A DNA stretch of 64,000 nucleotides from an uncultured Roseovarius sp. (GCA_947499555.1 CANMOU010000001.1:1240001-1304000), one strand, 5' to 3'; positions 33,204-50,147 are shown, numbered from the stretch's first letter. Numbers and translations: made by a program. The notes: generated by a model from the letters alone, not told the origin.

Positions 33204-34454
33204 CTACTCTCCCGGTTGAAGCTGTGGCGTGACAGGGCGGTGCAAGATCCGCGTTGCCACACACGCAGCTGCTAAGAACAACAGCGCCTCAAGTCCGAAA
33301 ACCACACCATAGGCGGTGGCATCCGACATCGCGAGACGCGCCAGATCGAGGGTGCCGGTCGCAATCAGGCCCGCGAGCCCTGCGGCCACGGCCTGCGCGG
33401 CCCCGAACACGCCCATGCGGGTGCCAATCGCACCCTTTTGTGCTGCCGCCAGACGCATCATGGAGCCAATGGCACCGACAACGAAAAGCCCGTTGCCAAG
33501 GCCAAGGATTACGGTGAACGGCACCAAGGCTGCCCCGATACCCAGCCCGACAAGACCTGCGGCTGAGATTATGCAGCCCGTCACGGCCCAAAAACGCAGA
33601 CCGCCAAGCCCAAAGGTGGACAAGCCGCCTGCCGCGATCATGCCCAGAAGCGCCGCCCCATCCTTGCCGCCCGACAATTTGGTCGAGGCGTCAGGCGTAA
33701 GGCCGTGGATATGCCCCGCGAATGGTTCCAGCACCAGTTCGCTCAGATAAAAGGCGAGGATCGACAGAAAGACGAAACCGGTGAAGCTTCGAGCGGCAGG
33801 ATCGGCCCATGTGGCGCGAAGGGCTGGCCCTAGTGCTGCTTCTGCCGGTGCAGGCACCTCTCCCAGGCGCTGTTCTGTGCGCCAGGTTGCGATGAAGGAC
33901 AGCGCAAAACAGGCCAAGGCCACGCAGGGGACAACCATCATAAGCCGGTCTGGGGAGTAGGGTTTCAATGCAATCCCGGACCCGACGGATGCCGCGATCG
34001 CACCGGCGATGAGCATGAGCCATGCAAGCGTGGCCGCAGCGCCTTTGCGCTCGTCAGATGCGGCTGTTGCCAGAAGCGCCAGAAATGATGTGCCAGCAGC
34101 CCCGATGCCAAATCCGATCAGGGCGTAGGCCAAAATCCAGACAGTTATGGCCACGGCGGTACTAGGGGCGTAGGCAATTGCCCATGCGGTCAAGATGAGC
34201 CCAAAGCTCACAACGGCAACGCCGCCCAGAATGAAGGGCGTGCGCCCGCCTTTGGTATCTGATCTGTGCCCCCAAACCGGGCGCGAAAGCTGCACTGCAT
34301 AATGCAACGCCACCAAAAAGCCGGGCAGCAGCGCAGGCAATGCAAGTTCAACCGTCATCAACCTGTTAAAGAGATTGACCGGCAGGGCCGCAAGGCCGCC
34401 CAGTGCCGCATTGGCAAGGCACAGCCGCAATATGCCGCCCCAGCCCAGGGTCAT
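33204..34454 (-). CDS. PucC/Bch2-family MFS protein (ORF428 type)
   Basis: This 416-residue major-facilitator-like membrane protein has about 12 helices. It carries VNLFNRLMTVELALPALLPG and the loop RPVWGHRSDTKGGRTPFI that marks the PucC/LhaA/Bch2 group. Homologues between bchG and bchP (bch2, ORF428) are thought to carry or channel bacteriochlorophyll for light-harvesting assembly. It overlaps bchG by four bases and is followed at once by bchP. The paralogous lhaA is at 46735. Confidence 0.88.
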   Translation of the reverse strand: MTLGWGGILRLCLANAALGGLAALPVNLFNRLMTVELALPALLPGFLVALHYAVQLSRPVWGHRSDTKGGRTPFILGGVAVVSFGLILTAWAIAYAPSTAVAITVWILAYALIGFGIGAAGTSFLALLATAASDERKGAAATLAWLMLIAGAIAASVGSGIALKPYSPDRLMMVVPCVALACFALSFIATWRTEQRLGEVPAPAEAALGPALRATWADPAARSFTGFVFLSILAFYLSELVLEPFAGHIHGLTPDASTKLSGGKDGAALLGMIAAGGLSTFGLGGLRFWAVTGCIISAAGLVGLGIGAALVPFTVILGLGNGLFVVGAIGSMMRLAAAQKGAIGTRMGVFGAAQAVAAGLAGLIATGTLDLARLAMSDATAYGVVFGLEALLFLAAACVATRILHRPVTPQLQPGE

Positions 34455-35353
34455 CCCAGCCCCCGAAGCGCGAAGGCCGCAATCATCATTCCGCTGACAT
34501 AGAGCGTGACACCGGTTCCGTTATACCAGGGTGCCCTGCCCTTGGGATCGCGCAGCAAGACACGCATGGCGAGGATCTGCGCCAAAAGCACCGCCGCAAC
34601 GGCAACCGCATGCCAGATCTGCCCCCAGGCTAGCAAAAGGGCTATCACCCCAAGCTGCGGCAGCACCATGACCCAGCAAGCCACCCGAGCCGCGCGTTCA
34701 GGTCCGAGCGTCACAGGCAAGGAGTTTACGCCGGTCTGGCGATCGCCCTCCAAGGCCTTGAAATCATTGAGCGTCATGATCCCATGCGCCCCCAGCGCAT
34801 AAAGCAATGCGACAACCACGATCTGCCAGGACGGCGCGCCCGCCGACAGCACCGCCGCACCCGTGAACCACGGCAGACCCTCATAGCACAGGCCCACAAG
34901 CCCCGGCCCCCAGACGCCGGAGCGCTTGAGCCGCACAGGCTCTGCCGAATAGGCCCAGGCCGCTAGCACGCCGAATATCGTTGCGCCAAAGCCCCATGGC
35001 CCCAGTGTGTAGCCCAAAGCTAGCGCCAGCGCGCTCATCACAAGTGCAATCCAAAGCCCCCAGCGTCCGGGGATCGCTCCCGACGGGATCGGCCGGTAAG
35101 GCTCGTTAATGGCATCAACATGACGGTCGCACCAATCATTGGCGGCCTGGCTCATGCCGCAGACAACAGGACCGGCCAGAACCATACCCACAAGCACCAG
35201 CCATGGCGCAGACAAAACCGGCGTGCCTGACGAAACCACGCCGCACAGATACGCCCAGATCGGCGGAAACCATGTGATCGGCTTGATCAATGTCAGCATC
35301 GCACGCGGTTGCGGCAAGCGCCGCTCAGCGTTCAGGTTCATTGACACACCCAT
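34451..35353 (-). CDS. bchG: bacteriochlorophyll synthase (esterifying prenyltransferase)
   Basis: This 300-residue UbiA-family membrane prenyltransferase attaches geranylgeranyl or phytyl diphosphate to bacteriochlorophyllide. The Mg-diphosphate motif is NDWCDRHVDAINEPYRPIPSG near residue 70 and the second aspartate motif is NDFKALEGDRQTG near 190. About eight membrane segments follow the family pattern. Two starts are possible, 35353 and Met5 at 35341. A 7-bp inverted repeat embraces the first, and a PpsR box lies immediately upstream. It heads the bchG-bch2-bchP-idi run. Confidence 0.94.
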   Translation of the reverse strand: MGVSMNLNAERRLPQPRAMLTLIKPITWFPPIWAYLCGVVSSGTPVLSAPWLVLVGMVLAGPVVCGMSQAANDWCDRHVDAINEPYRPIPSGAIPGRWGLWIALVMSALALALGYTLGPWGFGATIFGVLAAWAYSAEPVRLKRSGVWGPGLVGLCYEGLPWFTGAAVLSAGAPSWQIVVVALLYALGAHGIMTLNDFKALEGDRQTGVNSLPVTLGPERAARVACWVMVLPQLGVIALLLAWGQIWHAVAVAAVLLAQILAMRVLLRDPKGRAPWYNGTGVTLYVSGMMIAAFALRGLG

Positions 35354-35361
35354 AGTGTCAA
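35341..35361. promoter_or_regulatory. inverted repeat embracing the bchG start codon
   Basis: TTGACAC (35341-35347) and GTGTCAA (35355-35361) are exact inverted arms around a 7-base loop that contains the ATG at 35353. In the transcript this could hide the first start codon. It also shares its TGTCAA half with the PpsR box. Confidence 0.55.
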
Positions 35362-35373
35362 TTAAACCTTACA
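35356..35373. promoter_or_regulatory. PpsR/CrtJ box before bchG
   Basis: TGT (35356-35358), 12 bases, ACA (35371-35373) matches the PpsR target TGT-N12-ACA. It ends three bases before the bchG start at 35353. Confidence 0.65.
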
Positions 35374-35498
35374 TTCCGGATTCGCGAAAGGTCTTTTTTA
35401 CACGAGAGAGGCGGCATAGAGCCCCAGCCCTCATGCCCTGCAGAAATCATCCAATGCGAAAGGATTCTCTGCCGAAAACCAGCTTTATCCTTAGAGGA

Positions 35499-36935
35499 TT
35501 ATGATAAATCCTCGCCACCACTTTTCATGATGCCATGTTTGCGCAGCTTCACGTAAAGGCTTTGACGTGACAGGCCGAGCATCTCCGCCGCCGCCACCCG
35601 GTTGTTCCCGGTTAACTGAACGGCGGTTTCGATACAAAGTTTCTCAATCACGTCCGATGTGGCCGAGACCAGATCTTTCAGCGACGCCGTACCGACAAGA
35701 TCCATGACGTTTTTCATCGCATCTTCGCTTACGGCGTTTGCGACCACTTCGCTCTCGGAAACCTCGGAGGGCACCACGTTGCGGATCACGAAACCATAGC
35801 CGAATTCGCCCCCCTGATGCTGCAGGTGAGACACCGAAATGTCGACATTCGTGCGCGTACCCACGATACTGGTCATCTTCGTGGAGTAATTGCTCAGCCG
35901 TCCCTGCTTGAGCGCGGCATCCAGCATGATCTTGAGATCGACCGCCCCCCTCGCGAGGTATTCAGCCAAAGCATTGCCGCGGATGTCCCGCATCTGGGCG
36001 GCATCCACCATGACCAGAAAGGCTTCATTGGCATCCCGAACGACACCTTTGGCGTCAGTAAGAACAATCGCATCGCTTGTCGCGGCAAACAAAAGCGCAG
36101 TTGACTGGGCGATTTCCGCGCTGGTGCTCAACTCGGCATCAACCGGCACGAGACGACACAGCATATGCAACTCGCCGGCGGCGCGAAAGAAATCGGGATA
36201 AATCATCAACGAATGACCATTGCGCCGGGCCATCACTTCAACACCCTTGGTCTCATCTTCCTGCGCGGCCTGTTGCAGCGCCTCCATCAACTCATCTCTT
36301 TTGCGGCCCTCAAATGCCTGCGACAGGGATGTGCCAGCCAATGATCCAGCCTTGGTACCAAGCATCAGAGCCGCGGCTGAATTCAGATCCCGGATCTTGC
36401 CTTTGTCCGGCTCGACCATGATGAGCCCGGCATCGGATGCTTCAAGCGCCACGTTGTAAAAGGTTTGCTCGCTGCGCAGGCGCTGCTGGTCGCGCTCTCT
36501 TGCAAGCTGCTCTGCCACCAGGCGCTGCTGGACTTCGGCGATGGGCTGCATGTCGCGCCCCAAAAGTAAAAGATGGTCGCTGCCGTAAATTCGGTGAATC
36601 GAATACCGGATCGGAAATTCCCAGGTTGCATTATCAACGTGGTTGATTTCAATTAATCGCGGTACCAGATCCGGGTCGGCGCGCATAGCGCCGATCCGCT
36701 CGTCGAGCTTTTCAACACTTTCAGACGTCAGGAAAGACTGGAAGTCGCGACCAACCCAGTGATCGAGACAGCCAAGAGAGGGGCAATCGGGATTAACCGA
36801 GACGCCTTCCACTTCACCTTCGGGAGACAGAAACACCGCCAGGTCCGCGGCCATCTCGACAAGGCGCTGAACACTTGACGGATCAGGCAAAGCGCCAGCA
36901 CGCAACCGCTCGGTCTTACGTCTTTCCCGTGTCAC
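35499..36935 (-). CDS. ppsR: PpsR/CrtJ redox- and light-responsive repressor
   Basis: This master regulator of photosynthesis genes has 478 residues: an N-terminal PAS-like part (about 20-130), a coiled Q-linker (about 132-160), PAS domains about 160-265 and 280-390, and a Fis-type helix-turn-helix at the end (GNNRVAAAEMLGLSRQSLYVKLRKHGI). Cys260 follows the first internal PAS and Cys435 lies next to the helix-turn-helix, roughly where the redox cysteines of CrtJ sit. It binds TGT-N12-ACA boxes, several of which lie nearby. ppaA/aerR is 34 bases upstream on the same strand. Confidence 0.95.
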   Translation of the reverse strand: MTRERRKTERLRAGALPDPSSVQRLVEMAADLAVFLSPEGEVEGVSVNPDCPSLGCLDHWVGRDFQSFLTSESVEKLDERIGAMRADPDLVPRLIEINHVDNATWEFPIRYSIHRIYGSDHLLLLGRDMQPIAEVQQRLVAEQLARERDQQRLRSEQTFYNVALEASDAGLIMVEPDKGKIRDLNSAAALMLGTKAGSLAGTSLSQAFEGRKRDELMEALQQAAQEDETKGVEVMARRNGHSLMIYPDFFRAAGELHMLCRLVPVDAELSTSAEIAQSTALLFAATSDAIVLTDAKGVVRDANEAFLVMVDAAQMRDIRGNALAEYLARGAVDLKIMLDAALKQGRLSNYSTKMTSIVGTRTNVDISVSHLQHQGGEFGYGFVIRNVVPSEVSESEVVANAVSEDAMKNVMDLVGTASLKDLVSATSDVIEKLCIETAVQLTGNNRVAAAEMLGLSRQSLYVKLRKHGIMKSGGEDLS

Positions 36936-36969
36936 CTAGACGCCCCAACACTAGACCGATTGCACCACA

Positions 36970-37773
36970 TCAGCTTATTCCACTGAAAGGCAACGCCTCG
37001 GCCACACTCGAAAGCCCGCATTTCTCAATTGCTTCCCTCGCTGATCTTACTGCAAAATCAGCACCAGTCCGCAAAACGAGCTTCTCATTCTGCTCAACCA
37101 TACGACCTCCAACAACAATCGGTGGCGTATGTTTCGAATTTGATCTTATGTAATCCACCAAACCGGTGGTCTTTTCAACCGAATTTGGCGTCGCAATTGA
37201 CAGTCCGACCATCGAAAAACGCTGCGAGTTAACAAGCTGGGCCAACTCCGCATCTTTCAGGCCAATCGCCATATGTACCCAAAGACCATGACGCCGCAGA
37301 TTATCGGCGGCAACGAAGGCTCCAAGCGCGTGCTGTTCGTATTCCGGTATCGCGACAAGGACGGATTGCCCAAGCGGCACACTTCGATCCGACCATAAAT
37401 GCCCTCCGTCAGCCTCGCGTTGCCGGATCAGGTTTTGCAATCTCGACGCCCCAACCGTCACATCAACAAAGCTGGCTTTGTCGCTCACCCATAGCTCACC
37501 CAGATAGCGAGCAGCGGCCGGTACATAAGATTGATAGATCTCGTTCTGCTTAACCCCGGTCGCGATAAGCGCCGCGATCACGGCGTGATAACTCGACTCG
37601 GCTTCTGACATAAGCGCCTCACAGAGCCGCCGGATCCAGTCTTCGCGGGTCCTCGGCTCTCGATTGGCGGCATTCGACATCACAGTGCGCAGAGCAGACT
37701 CGACCAAAAATCGAATGGCGGGCCGCTGTGTCTCGGAAAAACCGGACTCTCTATTCGATGACGCGTCGTCCAC
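36970..37773 (-). CDS. ppaA: PpaA/AerR, cobalamin-binding antirepressor of PpsR
   Basis: This 267-residue protein has a helical N-terminal half and a C-terminal B12-binding (SCHIC-like) domain at about 135-255. The cofactor motif reads E-Q-H-A-L-G in IPEYEQHALGAFVAADNLRRHG, giving the axial histidine, and GLSIATPNS and VVGGRMV complete the Rossmann-like core. In Rhodobacter, AerR/PpaA with cobalamin relieves PpsR repression in light. It starts with GTG at 37773 behind GGGGAGAG. It probably forms an operon with ppsR and is divergent from bchF. Confidence 0.92.
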   Translation of the reverse strand: MDDASSNRESGFSETQRPAIRFLVESALRTVMSNAANREPRTREDWIRRLCEALMSEAESSYHAVIAALIATGVKQNEIYQSYVPAAARYLGELWVSDKASFVDVTVGASRLQNLIRQREADGGHLWSDRSVPLGQSVLVAIPEYEQHALGAFVAADNLRRHGLWVHMAIGLKDAELAQLVNSQRFSMVGLSIATPNSVEKTTGLVDYIRSNSKHTPPIVVGGRMVEQNEKLVLRTGADFAVRSAREAIEKCGLSSVAEALPFSGIS

Positions 37774-37868
37774 GCATCTCTCCCCGGAGGCACTGTCACC
37801 TCATGTAATGAATACGTGTTTATTCATTGTTTTCTGGTGTATTCCACTGTGCGCCTCGTTCTGGCAAA

Positions 37869-37886
37869 TGTCAATTTCTGTTGACA
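37869..37886. promoter_or_regulatory. PpsR box 1, ppaA side
   Basis: TGTCAATTTCTGTTGACA fits TGT-N12-ACA with extended TGTCAA/TTGACA symmetry. It lies about 95 bases before ppaA, where TTGACA on the minus strand could be its -35 element. Confidence 0.75.
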
Positions 37887-38040
37887 TTCAGGGCCCTGCA
37901 AAAGTGTCAACACATTGTAATGGCACCTGAATTGAATCACGAAAGCGTCCCTTTCAGTCCCGCATTTCTTGTCTTTGAGGATGGTTTTAAGCGACTCAGG
38001 TAATTGACTATTTTTGTTTACATTGCGCCCTATCTCACTG

Positions 38041-38058
38041 TGTAAATTTTAGTTGACA
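38041..38058. promoter_or_regulatory. PpsR box 2, bchF side
   Basis: TGTAAATTTTAGTTGACA fits TGT-N12-ACA. Its last six bases form a perfect -35 hexamer, so a bound PpsR would block RNA polymerase at the bchF promoter 55 bases upstream of the start codon. Confidence 0.75.
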
Positions 38059-38112
38059 CTTTTATCGACCCCCACGTAGCATCTTTCCATCAGGGGAGCT
38101 GCGAGGGACTTC

Positions 38113-45945
<7,833 letters not shown>

Positions 45946-45976
45946 TGCGAAGGCAAAGGCCCCATATCCCGCGCCT

Positions 45977-46033
45977 CCCGGGTCTGACCCGGGCGCTTTC
46001 TGTCCTCAACGAGGCCCCGGATCACGTCCGGGG
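45977..46033 (+). repeat. G+C-rich stem-loops between bchL and bchM
   Basis: CCCGGG-TCTGA-CCCGGG (45977-45993) and CCCCGGA-TCACG-TCCGGGG (46015-46033) stand side by side in the 112-base gap. They resemble dispersed palindromic elements of alphaproteobacteria and may have been inserted into the operon. They could also stabilise the upstream bchL message. Confidence 0.6.
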
Positions 46034-46057
46034 CGTGGCGCTTGAAAGGGGCAGATC

Positions 46058-46738
46058 GTGAGTTACGACCGCACATTGGCCAATGTCGAGACCTATTTCG
46101 ACAAAACCGCAACCCGCACCTGGGAGCGGCTGACCAGTGATGCGCCGGTGTCGAAAATTCGTGAAACCGTGCGCAAGGGCCGCGATGCGATGCGCGCGCA
46201 GATGCTTGACCGTCTGCCCAATGACCTGACCGGCGCCCGGATCCTGGATGCCGGATGCGGGGCAGGCCAGATGACAGCCGAGCTTGCCCAGCGCGGTGCC
46301 GATGTTGTGGCTGTCGATATCTCGCCCTCGCTTGTGGGCATCGCCCGGGCACGCCTGCCGGAACGCCTGCAGCCGCATGTGGCCTTTCACACAGGCGACA
46401 TGTTGAGCGAGGAGCTGGGCTATTTCGATCATGTGGTGGCGATGGACAGCCTGATCTATTACCGCGATGTCGATATCGCGCAGGCACTCGAACGCCTGAT
46501 GGGCCGCAACTCGGGCCGCATTGTCTTTACTGTCGCGCCGCGCACACCACTTTTGATGGCCATGTGGCATGCGGGAAAGTTGTTTCCGCCCTCCGATCGT
46601 TCGCCGACCATGATCCCGCAAAGCCCCGCGCGCCTGTCCCGTGCCTATGCCCAGACCCAGGGCCGCGGCAGCGTGCAGCCGCTGAGGCGCATCACATCGG
46701 GCTTCTACATTTCCCAGGCGATGGAGGTCAGCGCATGA
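46058..46738 (+). CDS. bchM: magnesium protoporphyrin IX O-methyltransferase
   Basis: This SAM-dependent enzyme makes Mg-protoporphyrin IX monomethyl ester, the AcsF substrate. The 226-residue protein has the SAM loop ILDAGCGAGQMTAELAQRG near residue 64, the acidic motif DVVAVDIS and FDHVVAMDSLIYY. GTG start with AAAGGGG upstream. Its stop overlaps the lhaA start (ATGA). Confidence 0.95.
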   Translation: MSYDRTLANVETYFDKTATRTWERLTSDAPVSKIRETVRKGRDAMRAQMLDRLPNDLTGARILDAGCGAGQMTAELAQRGADVVAVDISPSLVGIARARLPERLQPHVAFHTGDMLSEELGYFDHVVAMDSLIYYRDVDIAQALERLMGRNSGRIVFTVAPRTPLLMAMWHAGKLFPPSDRSPTMIPQSPARLSRAYAQTQGRGSVQPLRRITSGFYISQAMEVSA

Positions 46739-48174
46739 GCTTCTCCTCGCGCCTCAGGCAGCTTCCCTTGCGCAGCCTGCCCTTCGCAGATGCCGCAAGC
46801 GAAGGCCTGCCCATGGGCGAGCTGTTGCGCCTGTCGCTCTTCCAGGTCTCGGTGGGCATGGCCACCGTGATGCTTCTGGGCACGCTCAATCGCGTGATGA
46901 TCGTGGAACTTTCCGTGCCCGCCACCATCGTGGCCTTCATGATTGCCCTTCCGGTGCTGATCGCACCTTTCCGCACGCTTCTGGGCTTTCGCTCGGACAC
47001 GTATCGCAGTGCCATCGGCTGGAAACGCATCCCCTATCTGTGGTTCGGCTCGCTCTGGCAAATGGGCGGGCTCGCAGTCATGCCTTTTGCGCTTCTGGTG
47101 CTCTCGGGCCAACAGGCTGTCGGACCCGCATGGGCGGGTGAAGTGCTCGCAGCCATTGCCTTCCTGATGACGGGGCTGGGTCTGCACATGACCCAGACCG
47201 CCGGGCTGGCGCTGGCCACGGACCGCGCCGACCCCGAAACGCGGCCCCGCGTGGTGGCCTTGCTTTACGTCATGTTCCTGCTTGGCATGGGCCTCTCGGC
47301 GATCATCGTGGGCTTCCTGCTGCGCGATTTCACCGAGCTTGGCCTGGTGAAAGTCGTGCAAGGCGCGGCGATGGTGGGGATCATCCTCAACCTCATCGCG
47401 CTCTGGAAACAGGAAAAGATCGCGCCGATGACCAAAGAGGAACGCGCCGCGCCGCGGCCGCAGTTCCATGAGGCCTGGTCTGATCTGATGCAGGGCGGCG
47501 AAGCAGGTCGTCTTCTGGCCGTTGTGTTCCTTGGCACCATGGCGTTCAACATGCAGGACGTGCTGCTGGAACCTTACGGCGGCGAGGTCCTTGGGCTTTC
47601 GGTCGCGGCGACCACCACGCTTACAGCAATCTGGGCCGTTGGCGCGCTTGGCGGCTTTGTCCTGAGCGGCAAGCTTCTGACCCAGGGGCGCAACCCCTAC
47701 CGGCTGGCGGCATTGGGCGTGCTTGTCGGTGTGGCGGCCTTCTCGGTCGTGGTTTTTGCCGCGCCGCTGCAATCCATCTCGCTCTTCTTCGCCGGTGCAG
47801 GCCTCATTGGTCTGGGCGGCGGGATCTTCGCAGTCTCAACGCTCACGGCCGCCATGAACATGCCGGCGCGTGGGCTGGCCGGGCATGGCCTCGCCCTGGG
47901 CGCCTGGGGCGCCGCGCAGGCCACCGCCGCAGGCCTCTCGATTGCCTTTGGCGGCGCGATGCGCGACGGGGTCAACGCGATGGCCACATCCGGCGCATTG
48001 GGCGAGGTGCTCAACAGCAATTCGACCGGATACACTTTCGTCTATCACACAGAAATCGTTCTGCTTTTCGTCACGCTCGTGGTCCTTGGACCACTGGTGC
48101 GTCACGTCAGGCTGAGCCCGGAAACCCAAGACACAGGAGCGGCCCGTATCGGCCTGGCCGACTTCCCGACATGA
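46735..48174 (+). CDS. lhaA: light-harvesting 1 assembly protein LhaA (PucC family)
   Basis: This 479-residue MFS-like membrane protein has about 12 helices and the family loop FRTLLGFRSDTYRSAIGWKRIPY near residue 80. LhaA is needed for efficient assembly of the LH1 antenna around the reaction centre. Its place between bchM and puhA is the classic one. The ATG overlaps the bchM stop; the longer frame reaching back into bchM is not used. It is a paralogue of the bch2-type protein at 33204. Confidence 0.93.
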   Translation: MSFSSRLRQLPLRSLPFADAASEGLPMGELLRLSLFQVSVGMATVMLLGTLNRVMIVELSVPATIVAFMIALPVLIAPFRTLLGFRSDTYRSAIGWKRIPYLWFGSLWQMGGLAVMPFALLVLSGQQAVGPAWAGEVLAAIAFLMTGLGLHMTQTAGLALATDRADPETRPRVVALLYVMFLLGMGLSAIIVGFLLRDFTELGLVKVVQGAAMVGIILNLIALWKQEKIAPMTKEERAAPRPQFHEAWSDLMQGGEAGRLLAVVFLGTMAFNMQDVLLEPYGGEVLGLSVAATTTLTAIWAVGALGGFVLSGKLLTQGRNPYRLAALGVLVGVAAFSVVVFAAPLQSISLFFAGAGLIGLGGGIFAVSTLTAAMNMPARGLAGHGLALGAWGAAQATAAGLSIAFGGAMRDGVNAMATSGALGEVLNSNSTGYTFVYHTEIVLLFVTLVVLGPLVRHVRLSPETQDTGAARIGLADFPT

Positions 48175-48202
48175 CTGGCCGAGCCGTGGAAAGGATGATG
48201 CC

Positions 48203-48976
48203 ATGAGCAATGCATTTTTCGGAAACTTTGACCTCGCTAGCGTGGCCATATGGCTGTTCTGGTTCTTCTTCGCGGGGCTGATCTACTACATTCAGCGCGA
48301 GAACATGCGCGAGGGTTATCCGCTTGAGGACGATGATGGCAACATCTCGGCCAACCAGGGCATGTTCCCCGTCCCGGAAGACAAAACCTTTATCCTGCCT
48401 CATGGGCGCGGTGAGCTCACAGTGCCGTCGGGTCAGCGCGGTGATCGCGATAATCTGGCGCTTGCCAAAACGGCCCATGGCAACGGCTTTCCATTCCAGC
48501 CGACCGGCAACCCGATGACAGACGGGGTCGGCCCGGCCTCTTGGGCGCCACGCGAAGACCAGCCAGAGCTTGATGGCCACGGCCACCCCAAGATCGTACC
48601 GATGGCCGCGACCGAGCATTTCCATGTGGCCGCAGGCCGCGACCCGCGCGGTCTGCCGGTGGTTGCCGGCGATGGCGAGACCGTGGGCACAATCACCGAT
48701 CTTTGGATCGATGAGCCCGAACAGCTTGTGCGCTACCTCGAGTACGAACTCGACGCAGACCACGGCGGCGGCAAACGCCTTGTCCCGATCACGCTGGTGC
48801 GGGTGTGGAAAGACAAGGTGAAGGTGCTGAAAATCATGGGCCACCAGTTTGCCGATGTGCCCAAACACGCCTCAAACCGGCAGGTCACCAAGCTCGAGGA
48901 AGACAAGATCTCGGCCTATTACGGCGGCGGCACGCTTTACGGCAATGACGCACGCTTTGGTCCGATCATCGGCTGA
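48203..48976 (+). CDS. puhA: photosynthetic reaction centre H subunit
   Basis: The H subunit caps the reaction centre on the cytoplasmic side and shapes proton delivery to QB. The 257-residue protein has one membrane helix (about 11-33, VAIWLFWFFFAGLIYYIQREN) and a globular PRC-barrel domain, with DLWIDEPEQLVRYLEYEL and KISAYYGGGTLYG near the end. An AAAGGATG site precedes the start. A 28-base gap separates it from lhaA. Confidence 0.96.
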   Translation: MSNAFFGNFDLASVAIWLFWFFFAGLIYYIQRENMREGYPLEDDDGNISANQGMFPVPEDKTFILPHGRGELTVPSGQRGDRDNLALAKTAHGNGFPFQPTGNPMTDGVGPASWAPREDQPELDGHGHPKIVPMAATEHFHVAAGRDPRGLPVVAGDGETVGTITDLWIDEPEQLVRYLEYELDADHGGGKRLVPITLVRVWKDKVKVLKIMGHQFADVPKHASNRQVTKLEEDKISAYYGGGTLYGNDARFGPIIG

Positions 48977-49005
48977 CCTGACAGGTCCAACAGACGGAGG
49001 GCGGC

Positions 49006-49644
49006 ATGCCTCACGATCATGACGATTTTGCAGTAGAACCGGTTCCCGGTCTGCCCGAACGCCCTCCGGAGGGTGAGCAGATCCTGTGGCAGGGCCGACC
49101 CAACTGGTGGGCGCTCACCCGCGAGTCGCTCAACCTCTACTGGGTTGCCGCCTATTTCGTGGGGCTTTTCGCCTGGCGTTTTATTACGCTCATTGACCGC
49201 GTGCCGTTTGACACAGCCTTCGCCGCCTCCTTCCCCTTCATCATCCTGGGAGGGATCGCAGCGGCCCTGTTGATCATCATCGGCTATGTGCAGGCCCGCG
49301 CAACGATCTACACGATCACCAACAAGCGTGTCGCCATGCGCATTGGTGCCGCCCTGACCGTCACACTCAACCTGCCCTACACACAGATTGCCCGCGCCGA
49401 TCTGGACCTGCGCAGATCCGGCACCGGCACCATCGCCTTTGACCTCTTGGGCACCACCAAGCTCAGCTATCTGGTGTGCTGGCCGCATGTCCGCCCCTGG
49501 CGGATCAGCAAGACCCAACCTGCCCTACGCTGCATCCCCGATGCCGAGCGCATCGCACGCATGATGTCCGAGGCCGCAGAGGCGCGCATCAACACGCCGC
49601 AAGTGGCCCGCAATCCACAACCCGCAACCGTCGCCGCCGAGTAA
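49006..49644 (+). CDS. puhB: photosynthetic complex assembly protein PuhB
   Basis: This 212-residue membrane protein aids assembly of the reaction centre and LH1. It has hydrophobic segments near 43-63 and 72-95, a later PH-like part with ATIYTITNKRVAMRIGAALTVTLN, and a polar C-terminus. It starts 29 bases after puhA and is followed by puhC 12 bases later. The call rests on the conserved puhA-B-C order and the N-terminal pattern EQILWQGRPNWWAL. Confidence 0.92.
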   Translation: MPHDHDDFAVEPVPGLPERPPEGEQILWQGRPNWWALTRESLNLYWVAAYFVGLFAWRFITLIDRVPFDTAFAASFPFIILGGIAAALLIIIGYVQARATIYTITNKRVAMRIGAALTVTLNLPYTQIARADLDLRRSGTGTIAFDLLGTTKLSYLVCWPHVRPWRISKTQPALRCIPDAERIARMMSEAAEARINTPQVARNPQPATVAAE

Positions 49645-49656
49645 GGAAGGAAAAAC

Positions 49657-50133
49657 ATGGCCAGAGCCGACACCAACCTGCCCCCTGCCCCTGAGGCGCC
49701 GCACGACAAAGAACTTGTGCCGCGTATCCTTATCGTGGCGATGTGCACGCTGGTTCTGACCATCCTCGCGCTGGTCAGCTGGGCGCGATTCACCGATCAG
49801 CCGGTCACCTATGTGCCGCCCAAGGGCAAGATCACCCATGAGCGCACCTTCAACCTGACCGGCGATATGGCCGGAAGTGCGACCGTCACCGATCTCGACG
49901 GCACGCTCATTGCCGATCTGGCCCCTGAAGAAGGCGGGTTCATCTCGGGCGTCTGGCGCGTGATCCAGCGCGAGCGCATAAAACATCGCGTGGCCGAGGA
50001 CGGCCCCCTCACGCTTGTCCGGTACGACAATGGCCGCATTGCAATTTACGACCCCTCCACGGGGTGGAGCGCCGATCTGATGGGGTTCGGCGCAGACAAC
50101 GCCAGGGCGTTCGCGCGCCTTCTGGCACAATAG
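49657..50133 (+). CDS. puhC: photosynthetic complex assembly protein PuhC
   Basis: This 158-residue protein has one N-terminal membrane helix (about 25-47) and a periplasmic-type domain with RTFNLTGDMAGSATVTDLDG. Rhodobacter PuhC helps reorganise LH1 around the reaction centre. It has AAGGAAGG before its ATG. It is 14 bases before a small conserved frame. Confidence 0.9.
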   Translation: MARADTNLPPAPEAPHDKELVPRILIVAMCTLVLTILALVSWARFTDQPVTYVPPKGKITHERTFNLTGDMAGSATVTDLDGTLIADLAPEEGGFISGVWRVIQRERIKHRVAEDGPLTLVRYDNGRIAIYDPSTGWSADLMGFGADNARAFARLLAQ

Positions 50134-50147
50134 AGAGGAGGCCAAAA

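Larger units (their letters stand above)
37774..38112. promoter_or_regulatory. divergent ppaA/bchF promoter region
   Basis: This 339-base gene-free stretch drives ppaA-ppsR leftward and the bch-puh superoperon rightward. It contains two PpsR boxes (37869-37886 and 38041-38058). TTGACA at 38053-38058 with TAGCAT 18 bases further on is a plausible bchF promoter. No small reading frame is convincing. Confidence 0.7.
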
